13,427 nt of DNA from JAKORR01 sp964608495 (GCA_964608495.1 CAZSOQ010000142.1:1-13427), one strand, 5' to 3'. Positions 1 through 6,601 are shown, numbered from the stretch's first letter. Program-made: numbers and translations. Notes: generated by a model from the letters alone, not told the origin.

Positions 1-517
1 CATGTGGTGGGTCCAGAAGGAGAAGAGCGGCGGCCAGTTCACCGAGCAGGTCACCCACACCGTGGACCTGCTCCGCTTCCTCTGCGGTGAGGCCATGCAG
101 GTCTCGGCCTTCGCCGCCACGGGCTTCAACAACAACATCCCGGGCTACAACATCGAGGACGCCGTCGGCGTCTCGGTCAAGCTCGCCAACGGCGGCGTCG
201 CCCTGCTGTACTCCTGCTGCGCCTCCAACGCCAGGGGCGGCGTCATCCTCAACGTCCACGCCCTCCAGCACTCGGCCGAGTTCACCGGCTGGGGCCACGA
301 CGCCGTCATCTACACCGCCGGCGGCAAGAAGCCGCAGCAGATCCCCGGCGAGGGCGACATCTTCGAGATCGAGGACCGCGCCTTCCTGCGGGCCGTGGCC
401 AAGCAGGACCCGTCCGAGATCCTCAGCGACTACTTCGACGCCCTCAGGACGCTGCAGCTCACGCTGGCCGTGGACCGCGCGATCTCGACGGCTCGGATCG
501 TCAAGCTGGGCATGTAG
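1..517 (+). CDS. Gfo/Idh/MocA-family oxidoreductase, C-terminal part (5' truncated by window edge)
   Basis: The frame is open at the left edge (codons begin at base 2), so the N-terminal NAD(P)-binding Rossmann domain lies outside the window. About 171 C-terminal residues remain. They show the family's substrate-domain pattern: a Gly-Gly followed by TEQVTHTVDLLRFLCGE (the conserved His-x-x-Asp-Leu helix), a beta-sheet core, and the closing segment SDYFDALRTLQLTLAVDRAI before a short tail that ends in a TAG. Family members oxidise or reduce sugars, inositols and related polyols with NAD(P); the substrate cannot be told from this half. It is followed by a sugar isomerase gene on the same strand after 127 bp, a common pairing in sugar catabolism. 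The stop codon lies within a GTAGTCG heptamer that recurs 18 bp later at the start of a dispersed repeat. The family call is firm; the ATG at base 2 is an internal methionine, not a supported start. Confidence 0.88.
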   Translation, partial: MWWVQKEKSGGQFTEQVTHTVDLLRFLCGEAMQVSAFAATGFNNNIPGYNIEDAVGVSVKLANGGVALLYSCCASNARGGVILNVHALQHSAEFTGWGHDAVIYTAGGKKPQQIPGEGDIFEIEDRAFLRAVAKQDPSEILSDYFDALRTLQLTLAVDRAISTARIVKLGM

Positions 518-531
518 TCGCGCGATCCCCT

Positions 532-587
532 GTAGTCGTGGGTCGGGCAAAGCCCGTGCCCGCGGGGGTGGCGCGTGCTATGGTCCC
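532..587. repeat. Dispersed hairpin repeat, copy 1
   Basis: This 56-bp stretch matches 6441-6496 at about 44 of 56 positions without gaps. Both begin GTAGTCG and end GGTCCC. The core forms a small hairpin, CGGGC-AAA-GCCCG (544-556). In the other copy the closing C-G pair is T-A, a compensating change that supports a selected structure. The copy lies between the oxidoreductase and isomerase genes. The heptamer GTAGTCG also occurs at 514-520, overlapping the upstream stop codon. No inverted partner of the left end is visible downstream, so this copy looks truncated or solo compared with copy 2. Confidence 0.65.
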
Positions 588-629
588 ATCCCGGCGTGAT
601 CGCGTCCCGCCGCGTGGATACATCCCGCC

Positions 630-635
630 AAGGAG
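630..635 (+). promoter_or_regulatory. Shine-Dalgarno site of the isomerase gene
   Basis: AAGGAG lies 9 nt upstream of the ATG at 645. It fixes that start against the longer out-of-frame alternatives that begin near 575. Confidence 0.8.
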
Positions 636-644
636 CTCCCCACG

Positions 645-1484
645 ATGCAAATAGGCTTGGCGACGCTGCTGGCCTCCAGCTCCCAGACCGCGCCCGACCG
701 AACGCTCTTCGACTGCCTGCCGCTGTTCAAGCAGGCCGGGGTGGCGGCCATCGAGTACAACGACCAGTCCTTCCCGCGGTTCTGGAAGGACCCGCTGGAC
801 CAGGTCAGCGCCGCCGCGGACCTGGCCCGCGAGCTGGGCCTCGAGCTGTGGTCCGCCCACAATCCCTGCGCCGACTACGACGTCGCCACGCTCGACGAGC
901 AGGCCCGCCGCGAGGCGGTCGAGGCCACCAGGTACATGATCGGCGTGCTGGGGCGGATCGGCGTGCGGCATCTGGTCGTGCACCATGTCTCCGGCCCGGC
1001 GGACAGGGACCCGGGCATCCTCGAGGCCGGTCACCGCGTGCTCGCGGAGCTGCTGCCCGTGGCCGCCGACAGTGGCGTGACGCTGCTGATCGAGAACCTG
1101 GGGAACTGGCCCGTGGCGCGCCTGCTGCCCACCCTCGAGCTCTTCGGCGAGGAGCACCTGGGCATCGTGGTGGACGTGGGCCACGCGCACCACAGCCCCC
1201 TGCCTGTGACCGCCGAGAGCGAGATCCGCGCGGCCGGCCCGCACCTGCGCAGCCTGCACGTGCACGACAACCACGGGCCGCAGGCCGGCGACGAGCATCT
1301 GCCGCCCGGCTGGGGAACCGTGGACTGGCCCGCCGTGGTCCGGGCCCTGGCGGACGTGGGCTACCGGGGGCCCTTCATGATGGAGGTCATGCGCAGCAAC
1401 CCGCGCATGGAGCCGATCAGCCCCGAGGAAGCGATCTTCGTGGCCGCGGACGCCGCCCGCGAGGTGCTGGCCGGCGCGCGGTGA
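645..1484 (+). CDS. Sugar phosphate isomerase/epimerase (xylose-isomerase-like TIM barrel, AP_endonuc_2 family)
   Basis: This 279-residue protein is of usual length for the family and complete. It starts at an ATG with a good Shine-Dalgarno. The TIM-barrel metal ligands are recognisable in order: the VVHH strand at 111-114, Glu150 in LLIEN, Asp177 and His180 in VVDVGHAH, the H-V-H-D-N-H-G motif at 205-211, His218 before PPGWGTVDW, and Glu247 in MMEVM. This is the complete divalent-metal set expected of an active isomerase or epimerase. Such cytosolic enzymes interconvert keto and aldo sugars or epimerise ketoses, and they commonly sit beside Gfo/Idh/MocA dehydrogenases, as here. The exact substrate is unknown; inosose isomerase, tagatose/psicose epimerase and hydroxypyruvate isomerase are all related folds. 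The gene converges on the TPR-AAA+ gene with 75 bp between the stops. Confidence 0.9.
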   Translation: MQIGLATLLASSSQTAPDRTLFDCLPLFKQAGVAAIEYNDQSFPRFWKDPLDQVSAAADLARELGLELWSAHNPCADYDVATLDEQARREAVEATRYMIGVLGRIGVRHLVVHHVSGPADRDPGILEAGHRVLAELLPVAADSGVTLLIENLGNWPVARLLPTLELFGEEHLGIVVDVGHAHHSPLPVTAESEIRAAGPHLRSLHVHDNHGPQAGDEHLPPGWGTVDWPAVVRALADVGYRGPFMMEVMRSNPRMEPISPEEAIFVAADAAREVLAGAR

Positions 1485-1486
1485 CC

Positions 1487-1537
1487 GGCGCGTCGGACCG
1501 CGCGGCGCGTCGGACCGCGCGGCGCGTCGAACCGCGC
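1487..1537. repeat. Three tandem 17-bp units in the convergent gap
   Basis: The unit GGCGCGTCGGACCGCGC is repeated at 1487-1503, 1504-1520 (identical) and 1521-1537 (one G-to-A change), followed by the first four bases of a fourth unit. Each unit can fold on itself (GCGCG, six-base loop, CGCGC), and neighbouring units can also pair. It begins 2 bp after the isomerase stop and ends 22 bp before the stop of the opposing gene, so it may act as a two-way transcription stop without a T-tract. That role is inferred. Confidence 0.7.
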
Positions 1538-1559
1538 GGCGTTCCCGCCCCAAGGCCCG

Positions 1560-3509
1560 CTACCGGTGGCCCTGCTGGGGCGGGTTGAAGCCCGTGCGCT
1601 GAGGGCCGCCGGCCCCGAAGCGCCGGTACTGGACGCTCAGCTCCTGCCACCTCAGCTTGTCGGGCGGCGTCTCCGCCAGGACCTCGAGCAGGAGCGCCTG
1701 GCTGATGGCCGCCAGGCGCCCGGCCTCGGCGCTCTGCTGCAGGGCCCTCGTCGCCGCCTGCTGAACCACCTCGGCGATGGCGCTGGGTGAAAAGCCCTCG
1801 GTGCGCTCGGCCAGTGCGCGGTAGTCCACCGGCCCCACGGCCTCGGGCGCCCGCCCGCGCGTAAGGTAGAACCGGAAGAGCTCCTGGCGCTGCTCCACCT
1901 CCGGCGACGGCACGAAGAGCGTCACATCGCCGAAGCGCTCGGGGCGTAGCAGCGCCGGGTCCACCAGGTCGGGGAAGTTGCTGGCGCCCACGAGCACGAT
2001 CCCGTCCCCGCGCCCGGCCCGCTGGCTCTCCATCAGCAGCGTGTTGACGACCAGCCGCACCCACGACTCACCCGGCCCGGCGGCTGCGCGCTGCCCGCCC
2101 AGCGCGTCCAGCTCGTCGAAGAACACGATTACCGCCCTTTGCTGCCCGGCCGTCACCAGTTCCCGCGCGTGGGCGAACACTCCCTGGATCGCCTTCTCCG
2201 AGTTGCCCGCCCACATGCTCAGGATCGCGCTGATGCGGCAGCGGATCAGCGGCGCCCCCATCTCGCCGGCGAGAGCCTCCACGATCAGGCTCTTGCCGCA
2301 CCCCGGCGGTCCATACAGGAACAGCCCGCAGCTCGGGTCCACCCCAAGCAGACCGGCCAGATCGGGCCTCGCCAGGGCCGTGATGACCCGCCCTCGCAGC
2401 AGGCTCTTGATCTGCTCCAGGCCCACCACATCGCCGAAGGTCGTCTTCGGCCACTCCACGAGCTGCGAGGCGTCGAAGTCCGACCGCCAGTCCCCGTCCC
2501 GGCTATCCGGCTGCAGGTTGCGCAGAGCGTCGCGGGCGGCGGTGTAGCCGGGCACCAGCTCCATCGCCCGCCGGTAGTCGGCCGCGGCCCGCTCGCGGTC
2601 GCCGGTCTCCTTGTGCGCTATGCCGCGCGAGTAGTGGCAGTCCGCCGCGTCCTTGCCCCACGCCCCGTGCTCCAGGGCCCAGGTGAAGTCATCGATCGCC
2701 TGCTGCCAGCGCCTCAGCCTGCAGTAGCACAGCCCCCGGTTGTACCGTGGCGCGATCGAGTCCGGGTACCGCGCCAGCGACCGGCTGTAGGCCACCGCCG
2801 CGTCCGCATACCGCTCCAGCCGGTACAGCACGCTGCCCAGCTCGAAGTAGGTGTCGCCCGACGACGGGTGCAGCTCCACCGCCTGCTCCAGCAGCCGCAG
2901 GGCCTCCTCGCACCGCCCGAGCTGCACCAGACTCCGCCCCGCCTGCTCGTAGGCCTCGCCCATCAGCGGCTCCATGACCGCCGCCAGCAGCGCCCAGTGA
3001 TAGGCTTCCTCGTAGGCCTGCAGGGTCTCCCGGCTCTTCGCCCGCGCCAGCAGCGCGCTCGCCGTCCACTCCTCGCCTGTCGGGTCGTGGGCCGCCAGGC
3101 TCTCCCGCAGCAGGCACGCCGCGACCCCGTCCTCGAGCGGATTCGCCAGCTCCGCCAGCGCCTGGACCTGGGTCGCCGTCAGCAGGTCCGGCGTCCGCTG
3201 GGGTGCGATCTTCGCCATCTGCAGCAGCGCCAGGTACCGGCAGCCGGGGCCCCAGTACAGCTTGATCTCCCCCGCCGCCAGGCCGATCAGGTCCCAGCCC
3301 TCGCTCCCCCGGAGCTGATCCAGCGGCCACGTCCGCAGCGCCGCTATCCGCAGCTGCTCATTCCGCCCCAGCAGCGCCGCCCGGTACAGCGGGAGAATTG
3401 GGGACGGCGTCTCCCGCACGATCTCCTGCAGTGCCTCCATCGGGTCCCGCTGCTGCTGCGCGATCAGCTCCTCGGCGCGGGACAGCAGCGCCGTCATCTC
3501 TCCGGCCAT
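1560..3509 (-). CDS. TPR-repeat AAA+ ATPase
   Basis: This 649-residue protein has a helical N-terminal region (1-180), three to four tetratricopeptide repeats at about 185-325, and one classical AAA+ module at about 355-590. Visible motifs are Walker A GPPGCGKS (400-407), pore loop SMWAGNSEK (431-439), Walker B VFFDELD (462-468), sensor-1 Asn511, paired arginine-finger residues R522 and R525 in LLRPERF, and the small C-terminal helical subdomain GFSPSAIAEVV. The tryptophan pore loop followed by G-x-SEK resembles the Vps4/katanin/spastin group, ring-shaped ATPases that pull on partner proteins. No signal peptide or membrane segment is seen, so it should be cytosolic, with the TPRs choosing the client. 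The ATG at 3509 was chosen because GGGGAGGAG precedes it by 6 nt; the 23-residue upstream extension has no such site. It is the third gene of the minus-strand cluster, after the mutase. Its client is unknown. Confidence 0.87.
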   Translation of the reverse strand: MAGEMTALLSRAEELIAQQQRDPMEALQEIVRETPSPILPLYRAALLGRNEQLRIAALRTWPLDQLRGSEGWDLIGLAAGEIKLYWGPGCRYLALLQMAKIAPQRTPDLLTATQVQALAELANPLEDGVAACLLRESLAAHDPTGEEWTASALLARAKSRETLQAYEEAYHWALLAAVMEPLMGEAYEQAGRSLVQLGRCEEALRLLEQAVELHPSSGDTYFELGSVLYRLERYADAAVAYSRSLARYPDSIAPRYNRGLCYCRLRRWQQAIDDFTWALEHGAWGKDAADCHYSRGIAHKETGDRERAAADYRRAMELVPGYTAARDALRNLQPDSRDGDWRSDFDASQLVEWPKTTFGDVVGLEQIKSLLRGRVITALARPDLAGLLGVDPSCGLFLYGPPGCGKSLIVEALAGEMGAPLIRCRISAILSMWAGNSEKAIQGVFAHARELVTAGQQRAVIVFFDELDALGGQRAAAGPGESWVRLVVNTLLMESQRAGRGDGIVLVGASNFPDLVDPALLRPERFGDVTLFVPSPEVEQRQELFRFYLTRGRAPEAVGPVDYRALAERTEGFSPSAIAEVVQQAATRALQQSAEAGRLAAISQALLLEVLAETPPDKLRWQELSVQYRRFGAGGPQRTGFNPPQQGHR

Positions 3510-3515
3510 GGTCGT

Positions 3516-3524
3516 CTCCTCCCC
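3516..3524 (-). promoter_or_regulatory. Shine-Dalgarno site of the TPR-AAA+ gene
   Basis: On the minus strand GGGGAGGAG ends 6 nt before the ATG at 3509. It decides this start over the in-frame codon at 3578. Confidence 0.75.
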
Positions 3525-3539
3525 GGCGGGTACTGCCCT

Positions 3540-3592
3540 GGCCCTCGGGGCCCCGGGTATCGCGCCTCGCTTCCCCACGGTGGCCTTGCCAC
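3540..3592 (-). other. Two small hairpins in the mutase-ATPase gap
   Basis: Between the mutase stop (3601) and the ATPase start (3509) there are two perfect 5-bp stems with 3-nt loops: GTGGC/GCCAC (3580-3592) and GGCCC/GGGCC (3540-3552). Neither is followed by a T-run, so neither is a textbook intrinsic terminator. They could stabilise or attenuate the message, or simply reflect high GC. The ATPase could therefore be read with the mutase or have separate control. Confidence 0.35.
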
Positions 3593-3600
3593 CTGCCTGC

Positions 3601-5235
3601 TCAGTGATCCCTTCCGAGCAGCGCGAGGCGTTCCGCCTCGCTTACCGGCGCGCCGGTCTCGGGGTTCAACGCGCGGATGGCACCGTCCACCACCCCCGTC
3701 ACCAGCCGGCCGGCGGCCGCCGGGTTGCCGCACAGGTGCGGCGCGTCCAGCAGCCCCGTCCGGATGGCCCGCGCCAGGCAGCGCGGACAGGCCCACGGGT
3801 CGCCGCACCCGCAGTCCAGGGCCCGCAGCGCCTCCAGCAGCACCTCCGCCTCGGCCACCAGCTCGGCCCTGCGTTCCTGCACCCGGGCGGCACCCGTGCC
3901 GTCCGGCGCGTCGTGCCCGCAGCTCTCGATCACGCCCTGCACCAGCCGGCAGCTCTCGATCAACTCATCGGGCCGCGCGGCGTGGTCGGCCTCGCAGTAG
4001 CCCACCACGTGCATGATGACCGGCTCGAGCTGGAGCTGCAGCGCCGTGGACGCGCCCAGTTGCCCCTTCGCCGTCGCCGCGTCGGGCGAGAAAGACATCA
4101 GCCCCGCGCGGGTCTGGGTGAGCGACGTGAAGCCCTCGCCGTGCAGCCGCTCGATCAGCTCCCGGTTCGCCAGCATCTTCGCCAGGTCCATGGCGTAGCT
4201 CGTGGTCGCCGGGGTGTTGAACATGTACTGGGCCACGTAGGTCGCCACGCCCGCCTTCCTGGCGTTATAGGCCGCCAGGTAGGCCATCACCACCGCGATC
4301 GTGTCGTGGGCCTCGCGCAGGCTCCAGTGGTGCGACTCATTGCACTCCAGCGGGATCCCGCGCTCGCCGTACCAGGCCATGCACCGCTGATTCTCCTCGA
4401 TGGCCGCCTCCAGCGGTCGGTTGCTGCGCCTGTCCAGCACGTTGTACCAGCACAGCGGGATCGCGCCCCAGGCGTTGTGGATCGTCTCGACGTGCACCTC
4501 GGCCCAGCGGATCAGGTCGCGCGTCCCGGAGTAGCAGCGCAGCAGCGGGTAGTTGCCGCGGCGCGTGGCCTCGTAGATCGCCCGCAGGTCGTCCGCCGTG
4601 CGCAGAGGCACGCCGCCGGCGCCGTCGAGCGATGGGTCCATGTCCTCCGGCCGGAAGAAGCTCTCCTGGGCGTTCTGGTCCGGGCCGATGGACAGCACAT
4701 CCAGCGCCCGCGCCTCGGCTATCCGGCCGGCGCCCTCTACCGTCGCCGCCACTGTGGGCTGCCCGAAGTGGTGACGCAGCAGCGGGCGGCTCGTGAGCCG
4801 CAGCCGCTCGAGCAGCGTGCTTCCCCAGGTCTCCTCGCCGCCTCGGGCGGTCTCGCCGCGCAGATAGGCCACAATCTCGTCCACGGGCTGCGTGCCGTCG
4901 AAGACCGCCTCGAAGAGGCCGCTTTCGACGGCTACCCGACCCACCTCCGGCGTCCCGCCGAAGCACATCCGTATTCCACCCAGTCCCCGTCGCCCCAGAC
5001 CCTCTGCCAGTTCCCCCAGAAGCTGCCTCAGTGGCTCGGGCGACAGGCGGTAGCTCACGGCCACCAGGTCCGGCCGCTCGGCGCTCACGGCCTCCAGCAG
5101 GCGCTCCACGGGCACCGCCGCCCCCAGGAAGCTCGTCGCGTAGCCCTCGCGCCGGCTCAGGGCCAGGAAGTTGAGGATCCCGGCCACGTGCACGCAGTTG
5201 CCCAGACTGCAGCCCAGAATCGTCCTCTCAGCCAT
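3601..5235 (-). CDS. Fused cobalamin-binding / GlmE-like mutase (single-chain glutamate-mutase-family protein)
   Basis: This 544-residue protein has two parts. Residues 1 to about 128 resemble GlmS, the B12-binding subunit of glutamate mutase: ILGCSLGNCVHVAGI carries the axial His16 and Gly19 of the D-x-H-x-x-G motif (Asp is Cys14 here), followed by VSYRLSP at 60-66 and the Gly-Gly of CFGGTPE at 93-94. Residues from about 150 to 544 resemble the GlmE TIM barrel. Examples are PLLRCYSGT, the CMAWYGERGIPL helix-strand, and a C-terminal GLLDAPHLCGN...IRALNPETGAP pattern matching the GlmE ending. Family enzymes use adenosylcobalamin radicals to rearrange carbon skeletons. Several substrate residues of true GlmE look changed, so the substrate is probably not glutamate. 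A Cys cluster (C475, C477, C483, C486) is unusual. The ATG at 5235 overlaps the upstream stop; a GTG at 5247 is an alternative with poor ribosome-site spacing. Confidence 0.82.
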   Translation of the reverse strand: MAERTILGCSLGNCVHVAGILNFLALSRREGYATSFLGAAVPVERLLEAVSAERPDLVAVSYRLSPEPLRQLLGELAEGLGRRGLGGIRMCFGGTPEVGRVAVESGLFEAVFDGTQPVDEIVAYLRGETARGGEETWGSTLLERLRLTSRPLLRHHFGQPTVAATVEGAGRIAEARALDVLSIGPDQNAQESFFRPEDMDPSLDGAGGVPLRTADDLRAIYEATRRGNYPLLRCYSGTRDLIRWAEVHVETIHNAWGAIPLCWYNVLDRRSNRPLEAAIEENQRCMAWYGERGIPLECNESHHWSLREAHDTIAVVMAYLAAYNARKAGVATYVAQYMFNTPATTSYAMDLAKMLANRELIERLHGEGFTSLTQTRAGLMSFSPDAATAKGQLGASTALQLQLEPVIMHVVGYCEADHAARPDELIESCRLVQGVIESCGHDAPDGTGAARVQERRAELVAEAEVLLEALRALDCGCGDPWACPRCLARAIRTGLLDAPHLCGNPAAAGRLVTGVVDGAIRALNPETGAPVSEAERLALLGRDH

Positions 5236-6349
5236 CGCCCGGCTCACCCTCCAGCACCAGTCTGCGCACCTGCCGGACGCTCAGGCCCTGAATCCCCAGC
5301 CGCTCCGTGGTCCGCCCCTCGGCCCAGAAGTCGTGCTGCATCAGGGCCGAGGCGACGTGGATGATGCTCGCCATGAGCGGGGTGTCCACGCCGTACTGCT
5401 GGGCCATGGACACCATGGGCACCAGGCTGGTGGGCACGTCCTCCAGCAGGTAGCGGTGCTGCAGCGACGGCGGGGCCGTAATGCCCTTGTAGCCGTAGTT
5501 GGCCTGCACCGCCTCGTAAAGGTCGCGCCCGGCCACGTCGTAGGCCATGTAGAGCCACTTGTGCACCGGTATCACCCGCACCCCCAGGACGGAGGCCACG
5601 GCGCGCCGCTCCCGGTCCACGGCTTCCAGATAGGCCGCGACCGAGGGCGTGATCCCCCCGTGGTAGTACTCGAACTCCCCGTGGGTGTCCTCGATGCGGG
5701 CGGCGTTGACTACCATGACCGCCGGGTGAAACATGACCGCCACGTTCCCCAGCCCCGTCTGGAGCACGTTATCGGCGGGCACGAACTGCGGGTAGGCCTC
5801 GTGCAGCGCCTTCAGCACCTCGCCCGTCCTGTAGGCGGGGAGGGCCGCCAGGGCCACACTGCTCTTGACGGCGTGGATGCGGGCCTGCGCGGGGCCGGAG
5901 ATCCGGCTGGCGAAGACAAAGGTCTCCGTCTCGGCCAGCACGATGTCCGCGGTGCACTGCTGATCGTTCAGGACCCGGGCAAACTCCAGGACGCCGCCCG
6001 TGCGACCGGGGTTGAGGACGACTACCTGCCCGTCCTGCAGATGGGGGGCACAGAAGCGGGCCACGTCCGCGTGGCCGCTGGCGGGGACGACGACCATGAC
6101 GATGTCCGCGCCCCTGATGGCCGCGCCTGCGTCGCTTGTGACGAGATCCAGCTCAGCCGTGCCGCCCTCTAACGGGACGCCCTCCCCGGCGACGAGGTCA
6201 ATGGCGCCGCGGCTCTGGATCGCCTCGATACGCTCGGCGGTGCGGTTCCACAGCCGGATGGTGAAACCGCGGAGCGCGAGGTCTGCCGCCATCGCCGTGC
6301 CACCATGTCCGGCGCCCATCACGCAGAAAACCGGCCTATCGGAGCCCAT
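5228..6349 (-). CDS. NAD(P)-dependent octopine/nopaline-dehydrogenase-family enzyme
   Basis: This 373-residue protein starts at an ATG preceded by a near-perfect Shine-Dalgarno. Residues 6-20 hold the Rossmann dinucleotide loop, V-M-G-A-G-H-G-G (G12, G14, G17), continuing through ADIVMVVVPASGH and VVVLNPGRTGG. The C-terminal helical domain shows the octopine-dehydrogenase pattern: NVLQTGLGN (194-202), FHPAVMVVNAARIE with the likely catalytic His208, a Tyr-Tyr-x-Gly-Gly-x-Thr-Pro segment, LEAVDRERRAVASVLG with Asp245, and RYLLEDVPTSLVPM followed by a GVDTP segment. Opine dehydrogenases reductively join an amino acid to a keto acid or run the reverse; relatives act on other 2-oxo or hydroxy acids. 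The substrate is not decidable. The stop overlaps the start of the downstream B12 mutase by 8 bp (ATGGCTGA), which implies translational coupling and a shared pathway. It is cytosolic, with no signal or membrane segment. Confidence 0.88.
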   Translation of the reverse strand: MGSDRPVFCVMGAGHGGTAMAADLALRGFTIRLWNRTAERIEAIQSRGAIDLVAGEGVPLEGGTAELDLVTSDAGAAIRGADIVMVVVPASGHADVARFCAPHLQDGQVVVLNPGRTGGVLEFARVLNDQQCTADIVLAETETFVFASRISGPAQARIHAVKSSVALAALPAYRTGEVLKALHEAYPQFVPADNVLQTGLGNVAVMFHPAVMVVNAARIEDTHGEFEYYHGGITPSVAAYLEAVDRERRAVASVLGVRVIPVHKWLYMAYDVAGRDLYEAVQANYGYKGITAPPSLQHRYLLEDVPTSLVPMVSMAQQYGVDTPLMASIIHVASALMQHDFWAEGRTTERLGIQGLSVRQVRRLVLEGEPGDG

Positions 6350-6354
6350 GACAT

Positions 6355-6362
6355 ACCTCCTT
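6355..6362 (-). promoter_or_regulatory. Shine-Dalgarno site of the octopine-dehydrogenase-family gene
   Basis: On the minus strand AAGGAGGT lies 5 nt before the ATG at 6349. It rules out the 62-residue in-frame upstream extension, whose sequence reads through the dispersed repeat and is low in complexity. Confidence 0.88.
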
Positions 6363-6440
6363 CTCACGGACCGAGAGGGGCCTAAGTGTACGCGAAGGCC
6401 CGGGACCCTGTCGAGACCTGGCCGGCGTGGTCGGTCCGTC

Positions 6441-6572
6441 GTAGTCGCAGGTTGGGCGAAGCCCATGCCCGCGGCGGTCGCGGTCGGTGTGGTCCCCCTG
6501 ACCACCACAGCACCACCCCCGCAGGCACGCGCCACGAGCCGCTCGGCGGCTCGCAGCGCGACCTGCGACTAC
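6441..6572. repeat. 132-bp MITE-like element carrying hairpin-repeat copy 2
   Basis: The left end GTAGTCGCAGGT (6441-6452) is the exact reverse complement of the right end (6561-6572). The first 56 bp (6441-6496) match the repeat at 532-587. Inside are the mini-hairpin TGGGC-GAA-GCCCA (6453-6465) and a 6-bp stem GTGGTC/GACCAC (6489-6494 with 6500-6505). There is no coding content, and no flanking target duplication is evident. Short non-coding DNA with perfect terminal inverted repeats and a related copy elsewhere fits a MITE or REP-type element. It lies upstream of the dehydrogenase-mutase operon and may be transcribed in its leader. Confidence 0.6.
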
Positions 6573-6601
6573 ATATTTCTCCCGTTGTGGCTGGAAAGGG
6601 G

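Noticed and set aside
1487..1537. CRISPR array
   Set aside because: Units are contiguous with no spacers and only 17 bp long; no cas genes are present.
501..1553. Minus-strand frame covering the isomerase gene
   Set aside because: It reads through the tandem repeat and the hairpin repeat, has no family motif, and is antisense to a gene with a complete metal-ligand set.
3510..3578. 23-residue N-terminal extension of the TPR-AAA+ protein
   Set aside because: No ribosome site at 3578, while the ATG at 3509 has a strong, well-spaced one.
2139..5364. Long plus-strand open frames opposite the ATPase and mutase genes
   Set aside because: They are rich in Arg, Pro, Ala and His without recognisable motifs, and mirror real genes with clear domains on the minus strand; typical of high-GC antisense frames.
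6350..6535. 62-residue N-terminal extension of the octopine-dehydrogenase-family protein
   Set aside because: It translates the dispersed repeat, lacks homology, and is overruled by the Shine-Dalgarno at 6355-6362.
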